Counted from the first letter of the stretch, positions 35,099 to 44,330 are shown. The stretch is 64,000 nt of DNA from G020354645 sp050053515 (GCA_050053515.1 JASFTQ010000001.1:1-64000), one strand, 5' to 3'. Translations and numbers: made by a program. Notes: generated by a model not told the origin, from the sequence alone.

Positions 35099-36970
35099 AT
35101 GATACCCAGGAATTTGAAAGCGTATCTAAAGGAGCATCTTCCGGAAACCGCCATTAAAAACCGCACCATACGTGAAAAAGGGAGGTGTTTCATGGAATTC
35201 GGTTATATGGACGAACACCTTCTCTATCGCATGGGTATCAACCGTGACAGACTCGGTCCCAGACTGGTTGTCTGCATGTGGGATGAAAGCTCCCCTTTGG
35301 AAGTCGGTGGCTATCTGGTGGTGGATAATCTGGCCATGGGAAGCCCTGCCATGGGAGGAATCCGGATGCTCCCCGATATAACACCGGTTGATATTCATAA
35401 TTTGGCACGGGGGATGACACTAAAAAACGCGGCAGCCGATCTGCCCTATGGGGGAGGCAAAGCCGGTATTGTGGCCGAACCCGGCACGTCTGCGGAGGAG
35501 CACACCGCCATTGTAAGGGATTTTGCCCACCTGATCGGCCGCTACCGAGATATCTATGTACCCGGTCCGGACGTCGGGACCAATGATGCCGACATGATGA
35601 CAATTGCCATACAAAATGGCATCGACAGTGCTGTGTCCAAACCCGCCGCCATGGGTGGCAACCGCATTGATGAATTAGGGGCGGCAGCCGGCGGTTTAAT
35701 TGTTGCGCTCGAGAGACTGTTGGAAATTATGCCGCGATTGACCGTATTGCCCCAGTTTGCCCAATTGAAGGTACCTTCCCCGGAAGAACTGACGGTCATC
35801 ATACAGGGGTTTGGGGCCGTTGGAGCGCATACGGCAAAGTATTTGACCGAAAGGTTCCCCCGGGCAAAAGTAACCGGTATCAGCGATCTTCAGGGTTATC
35901 TCTATGACACTGCGGGCTTGCCGGTGGATAAACTCTTCAGTCTGGCAAAGCAGCGGGGTTTGGTCACGCGCCGCTACTATGAGGAAGAGATTGCGTCAAA
36001 AGATTACCGCCATCCCACCAAATTTTCTACGGACACCAACAAACTACTCAGAGAATCGGCGTTTTGTTTCATACCGGCCTCACCTGTCTTTAATTACCTG
36101 GGCGTGCTTCCCACAGAGTCATGTTCAATGAGCATAGATCAAATGGGAAGATGGTCGGTAATTATTGAGGGTGCCAATACCTACTCACCGGATCCGAACC
36201 GTAAGGCCGCTCGCACCCGCATGGAGCAGGCCGTCTATCGTCGAAAAGGGGTGATGATTGCCAATGACTATTTGGTTAACTCGGGTGGTGTCATATTTGC
36301 CGCCCAGGAACACATTATCCCAACGCCCGTGCATCTTCAAATTCCCGATGAAATACGCGGCAACCCGACCGCTGTGGAGGCCTGGCTTTTCGGAAAGGAA
36401 ACAGAGTTCGCTGAAATATCTGAAAAACGATTAAACGCCGGGATTGAATACAGGGAAAACTCGATTCGGCACAATATGACGGAGTTGGTCGACCTGCTGG
36501 CTTCCAACCCGGACTTGCTGCCCGGTCAGGCTGCAGAACGTATCGGCATTCAGCGGCTCACCGAAAAAGAAAGTGAACGCACCGCCAAAGGTATTATGGA
36601 ACCGATACCCACCATCAGCATTAAAGCCAGTCTACAGGAAGCCGCGTCTCTGATCGTAGAATCCCAAAGCAACATCGTTGCCGTGCTTACGCAAGATGGC
36701 AAACTTGCGGGAGTTCTGACTCCCTGGGATATCACCCGGGCCATTTCCGAAGGGGTTTGTGAAGAAAGTGTCGAAAAAATTATGACCGTTAAAGTGATTT
36801 CGGCAGATCCTTCCTGCAGTATCCTGGATGTCGTGACTGACCTGGAACAGAACAAAATTTCGGCGATGCCGGTGGTAGAAGACGGGATCGTTTTGGGAAT
36901 GGTCAGCTCCGATTTGTTGGCTCAGCAGTATCTGTTGCGGCTGCTGCGGCCGCAGGCAAAGAGCTCATAA
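35099..36970 (+). CDS. Glu/Leu/Phe/Val dehydrogenase fused to a C-terminal CBS pair
   Basis: About 623 residues. Residues 1-480 are an ELFV-type amino-acid dehydrogenase: MGGIRMLP and PYGGGKAGIV (catalytic Lys), GPDVGTNDADMM, a Rossmann motif QGFGAVGAHTA and NDYLVNSGGVI. Residues about 495-615 are two CBS repeats (ASLIVESQSNIVAVL..., ISAMPVVEDGIVLGMVS), a fold that binds adenine nucleotides. The ATG at 35099 has AAAAGGAG ahead of it; the longer frame from 34955 overlaps clpP and is unlikely. It would oxidatively deaminate glutamate or a branched amino acid, or run in reverse, with the CBS part as an energy-sensing switch. The fusion is unusual. Confidence 0.88.
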   Translation: MIPRNLKAYLKEHLPETAIKNRTIREKGRCFMEFGYMDEHLLYRMGINRDRLGPRLVVCMWDESSPLEVGGYLVVDNLAMGSPAMGGIRMLPDITPVDIHNLARGMTLKNAAADLPYGGGKAGIVAEPGTSAEEHTAIVRDFAHLIGRYRDIYVPGPDVGTNDADMMTIAIQNGIDSAVSKPAAMGGNRIDELGAAAGGLIVALERLLEIMPRLTVLPQFAQLKVPSPEELTVIIQGFGAVGAHTAKYLTERFPRAKVTGISDLQGYLYDTAGLPVDKLFSLAKQRGLVTRRYYEEEIASKDYRHPTKFSTDTNKLLRESAFCFIPASPVFNYLGVLPTESCSMSIDQMGRWSVIIEGANTYSPDPNRKAARTRMEQAVYRRKGVMIANDYLVNSGGVIFAAQEHIIPTPVHLQIPDEIRGNPTAVEAWLFGKETEFAEISEKRLNAGIEYRENSIRHNMTELVDLLASNPDLLPGQAAERIGIQRLTEKESERTAKGIMEPIPTISIKASLQEAASLIVESQSNIVAVLTQDGKLAGVLTPWDITRAISEGVCEESVEKIMTVKVISADPSCSILDVVTDLEQNKISAMPVVEDGIVLGMVSSDLLAQQYLLRLLRPQAKSS

Positions 36971-37017
36971 AGAAAACCCCTTAGGTCTTTGCTGATACAT
37001 TTTTGGGGTTCTACGGA

Positions 37018-38415
37018 TTATTTCAGGTGAGAATTATTTTCCCCTTCTTTTTTATCCACTGCTATGAAAGGATGCAACAGTGGATTGAATCCATTCGATG
37101 TGTTTAGGCCACGGACATTTCTCAATATTCGGATGAGTTGACCGACAGTGACTTCTTCAGGTTCGCGCACCCTGCGCAGCAATTGCAGGCTGAAGAATCG
37201 AAAAACCGTTGAGATAGCAAAAATAAATTGCAAGGGAAGAATTTTTTCGGAAAGAAAAGTCATATCGGCTGAGCTGAACAGTTTAAGGATCAAACCTGCT
37301 ATGATAGGGCTTATGGCTGCCCCAACACCGGCGACAATATTATGGGTAGATATGAACAGGGCCCGCTGCTGTTTCGGAGAAATCCGCAGAATCAAATTAT
37401 TGCTGCACAGTTGAATACCCGCCCAGAATCCGCCGCCCAGGATATGAAGAATTATTGGCATCAAGGTACTGCCGGGGCGAACGAATATCCACATGAAGGG
37501 CAGAAAAACCGCCACCCAACTCGAAATCTGTATGATGGCCTTGTTTTTGATCCGATCCGAAATTTTCCCCCACAGCTTCATGGCAATCAAGTCAGAGCCC
37601 GACGAAATCATGGCCAGGGTCGATACAAAACCAAGACTGAAAGTTAAATCCCGCAGCATATAAAGGGAAAAGAAGGGGCCGGCAAAATTCACCGATAAAT
37701 TCCAGCAAAGTGAAAAAAGCAATAGCTTACGAAAATTTGTTTCCTGCAGCGGCCCCAAAAGGTTTTCTTGTGGGGAGGGGTAGCTCGCAGACAAATCTTT
37801 TTGCGGTTCTGAAATACGAAGCAAAAAGACCAGGCTCACCAATCCAGCCAGAACCGCTGTGCCGATGATGAAGCCAAAGCCGATGGTTAATCCTCCGGGA
37901 ATATGCAGCTTGGCAAAATCAAGTAGATGTCCGAAAACAATTATAGCGAGCATTCCTGCAATACCGTTTAGCATATTACGGGTTCCAAAAAAGTTACCCA
38001 GGCTCCCTTCGGGTATCAGGTCCGATGTCCAAGACAGCCAAGATACGTAGCTGATGGCTATAAATGAATGGGACAGAAAAAATAACCCTAAGACTATAGA
38101 GGACTTGGCAGGAAGCGATAGCACCGGCAAAAGGGCAACAATCAGAATTAACACCCACAGCAAGCGGGCAATGGCGGCATTTAGATAGGCTATCCTTTTC
38201 CTTCCCCCTTTTTTGGTGATGAAAACCGATGCCGGCAATTGTAAAAGAGTGGCAACATACGGGATTGAAGCCAGGAGTCCAATCAAAGACTCGTTCATTC
38301 CGAGGTACAGCGCAAAAGCAGTCAGAAACACGCCGCCGGTGAGGTTTGCGAATACGGATGCGAAAACACCGTCATAAAGAGAATATTTAAGATTTTTATT
38401 CCTCAATATTTCCAT
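37018..38415 (-). CDS. Major facilitator superfamily transporter
   Basis: A 465-residue protein with about twelve membrane helices. The N-half begins DGVFASVFANLTGGVFLTAF and has a GG-RKR loop (KKGGRKRIAYLNAA) matching the MFS motif A region between helices 2 and 3. The C-half repeats the pattern near LWGKISDRIKNKAI. A polar C-terminal tail of about 40 residues follows. The substrate cannot be predicted. It is convergent to the GDH-CBS gene and divergent from lon. Confidence 0.82.
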   Translation of the reverse strand: MEILRNKNLKYSLYDGVFASVFANLTGGVFLTAFALYLGMNESLIGLLASIPYVATLLQLPASVFITKKGGRKRIAYLNAAIARLLWVLILIVALLPVLSLPAKSSIVLGLFFLSHSFIAISYVSWLSWTSDLIPEGSLGNFFGTRNMLNGIAGMLAIIVFGHLLDFAKLHIPGGLTIGFGFIIGTAVLAGLVSLVFLLRISEPQKDLSASYPSPQENLLGPLQETNFRKLLLFSLCWNLSVNFAGPFFSLYMLRDLTFSLGFVSTLAMISSGSDLIAMKLWGKISDRIKNKAIIQISSWVAVFLPFMWIFVRPGSTLMPIILHILGGGFWAGIQLCSNNLILRISPKQQRALFISTHNIVAGVGAAISPIIAGLILKLFSSADMTFLSEKILPLQFIFAISTVFRFFSLQLLRRVREPEEVTVGQLIRILRNVRGLNTSNGFNPLLHPFIAVDKKEGENNSHLK

Positions 38416-38597
38416 GAGACCACTTCAACAGCTAAAAATATTGGAACAATATCATCGCACCGTACTGTCTTCAAGATAGACTTAACCTAAAATACAGGCA
38501 CAGGATAATCGCTTTTGTTCGATTTTGATCATATTGCACGATTTTTGCTTACTATTTTAACGTTAAGGTTAACTCGATGATAATTAAGCACCGAGAA
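38416..38597. other. Intergenic AT-rich stretch before element B1
   Basis: About 180 bp upstream of the MFS gene. No RNA gene or confident promoter is recognised; the rest of the 560-bp gap to lon is occupied by repeat element B1. Confidence 0.4.
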
Positions 38598-38901
38598 TTA
38601 TAGTGATTGGCAAAATAACGTTCAGATTGCCCGAGGGTCAGGCAGGGCGTAAATTTTTATCGACAAGCTGATTACCCCGGTGGTGCTAAGTGACAAAAGG
38701 GGATTGCTGCCTGGATGAGCAACCGACGGTGAGTCTTTGTGCTAACCACCATGGGTTAACTGGCAGGGGGGCAGTTGATGGGAAGTGGCCAACTCCAAGC
38801 AAAGGTGGCGGTGATTGTGCATCTTGACGAAAAAATTTACCCCCTGCCTGCCCCTCTTCATTCTGCTCTATTTCGGAATATTATTTTGACATCCGCTATA
38901 G
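38598..38901 (+). repeat. MITE-like element B, copy 1
   Basis: About 300 bp beginning TTATAGTGATTGGCAAAATA and ending TATTTTGACATCCGCTATA, an imperfect inverse. It aligns along its whole length with the copy at 56889-57188, with shared blocks ATCGACAAGCTGATT, CGGTGAGTCTTTGTG, TAACTGGCAGGGGGG and GTGCATCTTGACGA. It ends 78 bp before the lon start codon, so lon is transcribed from within or beside it. Confidence 0.75.
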
Positions 38902-38978
38902 GTTTGGAAAAAGTAACTATCGACGGGATCGTTGGAAAAAATAAGAACGGCTATAAAAATATCGAACAGGAGTGAAAA

Positions 38979-41405
38979 ATGATTGGATTTATGCAACCAG
39001 AATATCTTAAAAAAAGCCTGGCAGAAATACCAAAAGACCTTTCTATCTTACCCCTGCGAAATATCGTTGCCTTTCCTTTCATGATGCTGCCTTTGTCGGT
39101 TGGAATTCCGCGGTCGGTTAGACTGATCGAAGATGCATTAAAAGGCGATCATTTGATCGGACTTCTGGCCAGCAAAGACGGATCGATTGACGAACCGGTG
39201 CCGGGCCAGATTTACGAAATCGGGACAGTGGCGAAATTGCACCATGCCGTACGAAGCCATGAAGAACATATGCACGTCGTGGTTGAAGGGCTAGAGCGCT
39301 TTCGGTTGAAGCACTGGCTGACCACCGAACCTTATCTCCAAGCCTCTATTGATCTTTCTCCAGATATCGTTGAGCCAGGGATTGAACTGGATGCCTTGAT
39401 GCACAGCTTGCGTGATTTAGCCAAGCAAATTATTACTCTCTTGCCGAATTTACCGGAAGATGTCGGCAATTTCCTTGATCAAGTAGAAGAACCACGATAC
39501 CTTATTTACATGGTTGCAGCCAATTCACGGCTCAATATGAAAACCAATCAGCGGCTATTAGAAATGGATCATCTCAAGGATAAATATCAAGCATTAATCT
39601 ATCAACTAACGCGACAGAAAGAAGTATTAACTCTTGGCCGCAAGATTCAAACCGAAGTTCGAGAAAAAATGAGCAAGGCTCAACGGGAATACTACCTGCG
39701 CGAACAACTCAAGGCCATTAAAAAAGAACTTGGCGAAACGGATGATATTGAATCTGAAGCCGTCGAATATGCCGTAAAAATTGAAAAAACGGATATGTCC
39801 GAAGAAGCCAGGAAAGAGGCGCAGCGAGAATTAAAACGGATGAAAGGGATGGCTCCGCAAGCAGCAGAATATGCGGTGATTAAAACCTATCTGGACTGGC
39901 TGCTGGAACTTCCTTGGAATGTGACCAGCCAGGATCAGTTGGATGTCAACGACGCCCGCAGTGTGCTGGATGAAGATCATTATGATTTGCAGGACGTCAA
40001 AAATCGAATCATTGAATATCTTGCGGTACGCAAGCTGGTCTGCGAACGTGAGGAAGAATTTAAGCCTGAAACCTGTGTCTTCGACGACAAGGCCATGGGT
40101 GCTATTCTCTGTTTCGTCGGACCCCCCGGTGTCGGCAAGACCAGCCTGGGGCAAAGTATTGCCAGAGCTCTGGGGCGAAAATTTACCCGCATGAGCCTGG
40201 GCGGCATGCGAGATGAAGCCGAAATTCGGGGACATCGCCGCACCTATATCGGGGCCATGCCGGGCCGTATCATCCAGGCGATCAAGCGAGCAGGCACCCG
40301 CAATCCGGTCTTCATGCTGGATGAAGTGGACAAAATCGGAACAGATTGGCGTGGAGATCCTAGCAGCGCACTGCTGGAGGTCCTTGATCCCGCCCAAAAC
40401 CATGCTTTTCGCGATCACTACCTGGATGTAGACTTTGATCTGAGTGATGTGATGTTTATTACCACGGCCAACCAACTTGAGACCATTCCACCACCCTTGC
40501 GTGACCGAATGGAAATTATTCATCTGGAAGGATATACAGAGTATGAGAAGATCCATATTGCCAAGAATTTTCTGGTGCCCCGGCAGCTTAAAGCAAATGG
40601 GCTGCGCAAAGAAGAAGCAATATTCACCACAGACGCTTTGCGAAAAATTATACAAAGTTACACCCGGGAGGCCGGGGTGCGAACCCTGGAGCGCCAGATT
40701 GGGACAGTTTGTCGTAAAGTTGTTGTAAAAATTGCCGCCGGGGAATCAATTCATGAAGAAGTTACACCGACCGCCGTGCGAGGATATCTCAAAAAAGAAA
40801 AATTCGAATCCGAAGCTTCCGAGATAATCGACACTCCGGGGATTGCCACTGGCCTAGCGGTAACGGCTACCGGTGGTGACATTTTATTTATCGAAGCCAC
40901 CCGCATGCCGGGTAAAGGCAAGCTGACTTTAACCGGTCAACTGGGCGACGTCATGCGTGAAAGTGCTCAAATTGCCCACAGCTACGTGCGGTCAAAGACT
41001 GCTCAGTTGGAAATTAATTCAGAAGATTTCGAAAAAAATGATGTGCATTTGCATGTGCCGGCCGGCGCCATTCCTAAAGACGGCCCCTCGGCAGGCATTG
41101 CAATGGTAACCGCCATCGCAAGCCTATTCAGTGGGAAACCCGTACATGGCGATGTCGGTATGACCGGCGAAGTAACATTACGGGGCCGAGTGCTGTCGGT
41201 CGGTGGTATTAAAATGAAGGTTCTGGCTGCCCATCGCGCCGGAATTACCACTGTGGTCCTGCCCAGAAAAAACGAACCTGATCTGGAGGAATTACCGGAA
41301 GATGTGCGTAACGACATAAACTTTATTCCTATCGAGCAAATCGATGAAGCCCTGAAAGTGGCACTGGCCGCTGACAGGTTAAATGAAAAAAACAAGAAGA
41401 GTTAA
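38979..41405 (+). CDS. lon: ATP-dependent protease Lon
   Basis: An 808-residue protein with the standard Lon order: N-terminal substrate domain (about 15-210), central coiled coil, AAA+ module with Walker A GPPGVGKTS (about 382) and Walker B VFMLDEVDKIG, and a C-terminal protease domain with Ser in PKDGPSAGIAM (about 703) and Lys in GGIKMKVLAAHRAG (about 746). It degrades damaged and some regulatory proteins. The ATG has an ACAGGAG site. It is monocistronic and lies behind repeat B1. It is clearly different from the LonB-like protease at 5.4 kb. Confidence 0.96.
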   Translation: MIGFMQPEYLKKSLAEIPKDLSILPLRNIVAFPFMMLPLSVGIPRSVRLIEDALKGDHLIGLLASKDGSIDEPVPGQIYEIGTVAKLHHAVRSHEEHMHVVVEGLERFRLKHWLTTEPYLQASIDLSPDIVEPGIELDALMHSLRDLAKQIITLLPNLPEDVGNFLDQVEEPRYLIYMVAANSRLNMKTNQRLLEMDHLKDKYQALIYQLTRQKEVLTLGRKIQTEVREKMSKAQREYYLREQLKAIKKELGETDDIESEAVEYAVKIEKTDMSEEARKEAQRELKRMKGMAPQAAEYAVIKTYLDWLLELPWNVTSQDQLDVNDARSVLDEDHYDLQDVKNRIIEYLAVRKLVCEREEEFKPETCVFDDKAMGAILCFVGPPGVGKTSLGQSIARALGRKFTRMSLGGMRDEAEIRGHRRTYIGAMPGRIIQAIKRAGTRNPVFMLDEVDKIGTDWRGDPSSALLEVLDPAQNHAFRDHYLDVDFDLSDVMFITTANQLETIPPPLRDRMEIIHLEGYTEYEKIHIAKNFLVPRQLKANGLRKEEAIFTTDALRKIIQSYTREAGVRTLERQIGTVCRKVVVKIAAGESIHEEVTPTAVRGYLKKEKFESEASEIIDTPGIATGLAVTATGGDILFIEATRMPGKGKLTLTGQLGDVMRESAQIAHSYVRSKTAQLEINSEDFEKNDVHLHVPAGAIPKDGPSAGIAMVTAIASLFSGKPVHGDVGMTGEVTLRGRVLSVGGIKMKVLAAHRAGITTVVLPRKNEPDLEELPEDVRNDINFIPIEQIDEALKVALAADRLNEKNKKS

Positions 41406-41412
41406 AAGTAAC

Positions 41413-41444
41413 GCCGGAACAGGAATTATCACACCTGTCCCGGC
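41413..41444 (+). terminator. Likely terminator hairpin downstream of lon
   Basis: GCCGGAACAGG and CCTGTCCCGGC can pair with one mismatch across a 10-nt loop, 8 bp after the lon stop. The T-run that follows is weak, so it may work poorly or need Rho. It also faces the end of the convergent exported-protein gene. Confidence 0.5.
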
Positions 41445-41502
41445 ATTGGTAACTCTTTGCTCAGGAATCCGACCGTAAACAAAGGCCGGACTTCAAAGAA
41501 AT

Positions 41503-41826
41503 TTATCCGGATAGTCCTTCGATGGTGTGCCCCGTTTCCGTAACCCGCCACCGCACGTTTACGGTTTCGCCCACTTTAAAATCGTCAAGCGTCGCGGGGC
41601 GATTGCCCTTTGTCACTTTTGCGTTGGGGGCCAAGGCTCCGCCCACCGTCATCGAGTCATTTGGCACCGGGATTTCGATCACAACCACATTATCTAGTAG
41701 GTTAATAGCGGATATTTTACCACCCCGGCTATATACTCGGTCGCCTGCCAAAACTAGAGATGCGATTAAAAGTACTAGGACAAAGGTCCCTAAAAAAATC
41801 GCTGATTTCGTTTTAAATGTGTTCAT
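41503..41826 (-). CDS. Small exported protein under a sigma-54 promoter
   Basis: A 107-residue protein with a signal peptide (SAIFLGTFVLVLLIASLVLAG) and a mature part of about 80 residues with mainly beta character (GGKISAINLLDNVVVIEIP, FKVGETVNVRWRV), perhaps an OB-like barrel. No family is recognised. Its ATG follows AGGAGGAT closely. A good -24/-12 promoter lies 45 bp upstream and a sigma-54 activator gene is only 300 bp away on the same strand, so conditional expression is likely. Confidence 0.72.
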   Translation of the reverse strand: MNTFKTKSAIFLGTFVLVLLIASLVLAGDRVYSRGGKISAINLLDNVVVIEIPVPNDSMTVGGALAPNAKVTKGNRPATLDDFKVGETVNVRWRVTETGHTIEGLSG

Positions 41827-42153
41827 AATATCCTCCTTTAGTTATTTTTTCATAATTTAATCAATAAGTGATGCAATCGATATGCCACATTAAAACTAAT
41901 TGAATTTATTATAATTATTGACAGTCATCGATATTAGCAGAACTGCTTGTTCCTTTTTCGGATCGACTGCAGTTATACAATCACAATTGGGTTCGAATAT
42001 ATGAAGATAATATGCTGAATACAAACCGAATAACTAACAGGAACTCGCGGTTCTTTCAGTGAAATAATCGGAATAACGAATTCTTTAAAAAAATCTGTTG
42101 TTTGAGTCGGGGTCAGTGGAGGGTGAAAAAATAGAAGGGAGCAAAGATATACC
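41827..42153. other. AT-rich intergenic region containing a sigma-54 promoter
   Basis: Contains the promoter at 41872-41887. A short inverted repeat AGGAAC-TCGC-GGTTCT at about 42040-42055 lies roughly 165 bp upstream of it, a distance typical of enhancer sites, but I see only one such element. Confidence 0.45.
41872..41887 (-). promoter_or_regulatory. Sigma-54 (-24/-12) promoter
   Basis: The minus strand reads TGGCATATCGATTGCA, with GG and GC in the required positions 10 bp apart, close to the consensus TGGCAC-N5-TTGCA. It would give a leader of about 35 nt before the ATG at 41826. Confidence 0.75.
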
Positions 42154-43545
42154 TCAGGGTTTGAAGATCTCTTTGCGAATTGCGTATTTTAACATCAACT
42201 TATTTAGTTGACGGGTCGTAATGCCGGCTTCATCAGCAGAGACTTTTACCTTTCCTCGGTTTCTCGAAAGAAGCTCCTTAAGATACTGTCTTTCAAATTC
42301 TTCGACCGCTTGTTTTCTGGCTTCAGCAAGTGTTGTATCCGGGTGAATCGGTAATATGGCGCTTTCGGGATCTTTTTTGAATAGCTCCTCGGGAAAGTTT
42401 TCAGGTGTTAATGCCGGTGTAGATTCAAGCAGGTAAGCTCTTTCCATAAGGTTTTCGAGCTCACGAATGTTACCGGGCCACATATATTTCTCAAGGGCTG
42501 CAGTAACGGTCGGATGTATTCGATTGATTTTTTTGCCGTACGTACCGTCAAGCCTTTTCAAAATCGTGTTCATCAGAAAGGGAATGTCATCCTTGCGCTC
42601 CCTTAATGAAGGTAGCTCGATGGGCAATACATTCAGCCGGTAATAAAGATCCTTTCTGAAGGTTCCGTCTTCCCTCTTCTGTTGGAGATCGGCGTTGGTG
42701 GCGGCAATAATCCTGGCATCGGTTTTAAAAGTTTCTTCACCGCCCACGGGGCTGAAAGTTCCATCCTGTAAAACCTGCAGCAGTTTTATTTGTGATCCCG
42801 GTGAAATGGTGCCGACTTCATCTAAAAAGATCGTTCCGCCTTTGGCGATTTCAAACTTTCCGAGTTTTTTGCGATGGGCACCGGTAAATGCTCCTTTTTC
42901 GTGGCCGAACAGTTCGCTCTCCAGGAGGGTATCTGGGATGGCGCCGCAATGGACACTTATAAAGGGGGCATCACGCCGGTGGCTGTGAATGTGGATTAAT
43001 CGCGCCAAAACGCCCTTGCCGGTTCCTGTTTCACCACTGAGCAGGATAGTGGCTTTGGTTGCCGCCACTGCGCGGATTTTTTCATAAACCATCCGCATGG
43101 CAGCACTTTCGGTGTGAATCGTATCCAGTGCATCAGGTCGCCAGAACTTATCTCTTAAATAGTCGAGCTCCAGGTTTTTTATGACGGTTTTTTCGGCAGA
43201 CGCTGCAACTAAACAGACTTCTTCAGCATTGAGGGGAAGGAGAACGTAATCGCTGGCGCCGGCTTTCAAAATCTTGACTGTTTTTCGTATCCACTTCGCC
43301 GGTGTCACCAGAATAAGTTCCACGCTGGGGTATAGATTGACGAAAGGCTCCAGAGCTTCCTGATAATCCTCGGATTCAGAAAAAAGATCGATGTCTATAA
43401 ATGCTAGCGCGTGATCTCTGGCCCTAAGTATATTGACCGCCGCTTCCCGGTTATCGGCATTATCGACGGTGTATTCCGAGCCCAGTGCGGAAATGATTTG
43501 TTTGCTGTGTTCTTCAACAGAGGAGACGACTAGAACAGACCGCAT
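42154..43545 (-). CDS. Sigma-54-dependent transcription activator with degenerate receiver domain
   Basis: A 463-residue bacterial enhancer-binding protein. The AAA+ domain (about 140-380) has Walker A GETGTGKG, the sigma-54 contact loop GAFTGA and Walker B GGTIFLDEVG. A Fis-type helix-turn-helix closes the C-terminus (SADEAGITTRQLNKLML). The first 120 residues have a receiver fold, but the acidic pair after the first strand is missing (VVSSVEE instead of a DD-type turn) and the conserved Lys before Pro is Leu (DYVLLPL). An Asp remains in FIDIDLF. Phosphorylation control is therefore doubtful, and no histidine kinase is nearby. It probably drives the three -24/-12 promoters found within 5 kb. 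Confidence 0.9.
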   Translation of the reverse strand: MRSVLVVSSVEEHSKQIISALGSEYTVDNADNREAAVNILRARDHALAFIDIDLFSESEDYQEALEPFVNLYPSVELILVTPAKWIRKTVKILKAGASDYVLLPLNAEEVCLVAASAEKTVIKNLELDYLRDKFWRPDALDTIHTESAAMRMVYEKIRAVAATKATILLSGETGTGKGVLARLIHIHSHRRDAPFISVHCGAIPDTLLESELFGHEKGAFTGAHRKKLGKFEIAKGGTIFLDEVGTISPGSQIKLLQVLQDGTFSPVGGEETFKTDARIIAATNADLQQKREDGTFRKDLYYRLNVLPIELPSLRERKDDIPFLMNTILKRLDGTYGKKINRIHPTVTAALEKYMWPGNIRELENLMERAYLLESTPALTPENFPEELFKKDPESAILPIHPDTTLAEARKQAVEEFERQYLKELLSRNRGKVKVSADEAGITTRQLNKLMLKYAIRKEIFKP

Positions 43546-43632
43546 TTTACATTTTGGAGGGTTAGTATTTTACATGAATTGATTCAACCAATGATCCGCT
43601 AATCTATTTCATACTAGTCGTAAGTGTGAATG

Positions 43633-44073
43633 TCAATCCAATTCGAAAAAGGATCTTACCCTGGCGATCATTTGCCCTTCAGTCATTTTATCTTGCGTTT
43701 CCACCTTTAGGATTTTTTGGGCCAATTCTTTCGATTTTTCGATTTCTTTTTTCAATTCCTTTTTGGCTTCCCCGGGCCCCATAATCACAACCCTATCAAC
43801 TTGTTGTACTGTTTTAATCAGTTCACGGTAGTATTTTTTAAGCTGTTGCTTGCGGCGATCCTCCATTTTACCATCCACCGCAACCTCCTGTGGTCCCCAT
43901 GGTGTCTTGCGTGTTCGGGATCCCCCGGACAGCCGAACGCGGCGCTCAACATCTGAGACTATTCTGGTGATCGTTTCCGCCTCCTGTTGTTTTTCATGTC
44001 TATGTTCAGCCCTTGCGATAGTGACGATGTAGGCCTTTTTGTGGTCCACCCAGATTCCGACAAATTTTTTCAT
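43633..44073 (-). CDS. Conserved small protein, possibly eRF1/Pelota-like (baeRF) domain
   Basis: A 146-residue soluble protein starting KKFVGIWVDHKKAYIVTI, with VRLSGGSRTRKTPWGPQ in the middle, then a helical part, RVVIMGPGEAKKELKKEI and a final VETQDKMTEGQMIARVR. I recognise this pattern from many bacterial proteins annotated as hypothetical. The arrangement of a WVDH-type strand and a GPGEAK loop resembles the eRF1 domain 3/bacterial eRF1-like group, but I cannot confirm it. It lies behind the sigma-54 activator on the same strand and has an AAAGGTGTGAG ribosome site. A role in translation or ribosome rescue under stress is speculation. Confidence 0.7.
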   Translation of the reverse strand: MKKFVGIWVDHKKAYIVTIARAEHRHEKQQEAETITRIVSDVERRVRLSGGSRTRKTPWGPQEVAVDGKMEDRRKQQLKKYYRELIKTVQQVDRVVIMGPGEAKKELKKEIEKSKELAQKILKVETQDKMTEGQMIARVRSFFELD

Positions 44074-44105
44074 TTTTTCTCACACCTTTTTTTTATATTT
44101 TAGTT

Positions 44106-44330
44106 TCAACGGTTCACCTCCCTGTTCATAGGGAAGCTATCTGAAGCCAACGGCCATCCCGTGCCCAGCACGGGGTGGCTTGGATTTTTAGCCTTTGGCT
44201 GAAAAGGCAAAAGCACATCAGTGTTTTAAACGTTGCACTTGCAACCGGGTGTGAAGCACCCGGTATGTATGGCAAGAAACAGATAGTTTCCTTTCCGGGA
44301 AGCCCCGTCCTAAAGTGCAGAGAGCCTCAC
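44106..44330 (+). repeat. Hairpin-rich remnant, possibly of an IS200/IS605-like end
   Basis: Contains CTCCCTGTTCATAGGGAAGCT, the hairpins CCCGTGCCCAGCACGGG and ACCGGGTGTGAAGCACCCGGT, and TTTCCTTTCCGGGAAGCCCC. The first and last blocks recur, in the same order, at 20.94-21.04 kb. GC-rich hairpins of the AGCCCC(G)...GGGGC kind are typical of IS200/IS605 right ends, but no transposase or TnpB frame can be shown here. It is a low-confidence mobile-element relic. Confidence 0.4.

Noticed and set aside
38886..38891. TTGACA at the end of element B1 as the lon -35 box
   Set aside because: No acceptable -10 hexamer lies 16-18 bp downstream, so a promoter built from the repeat cannot be claimed.
38775..38975. 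Short open frame before lon
   Set aside because: It falls within repeat B1; the matching part of B2 (57020-57223) gives an equally meaningless frame.
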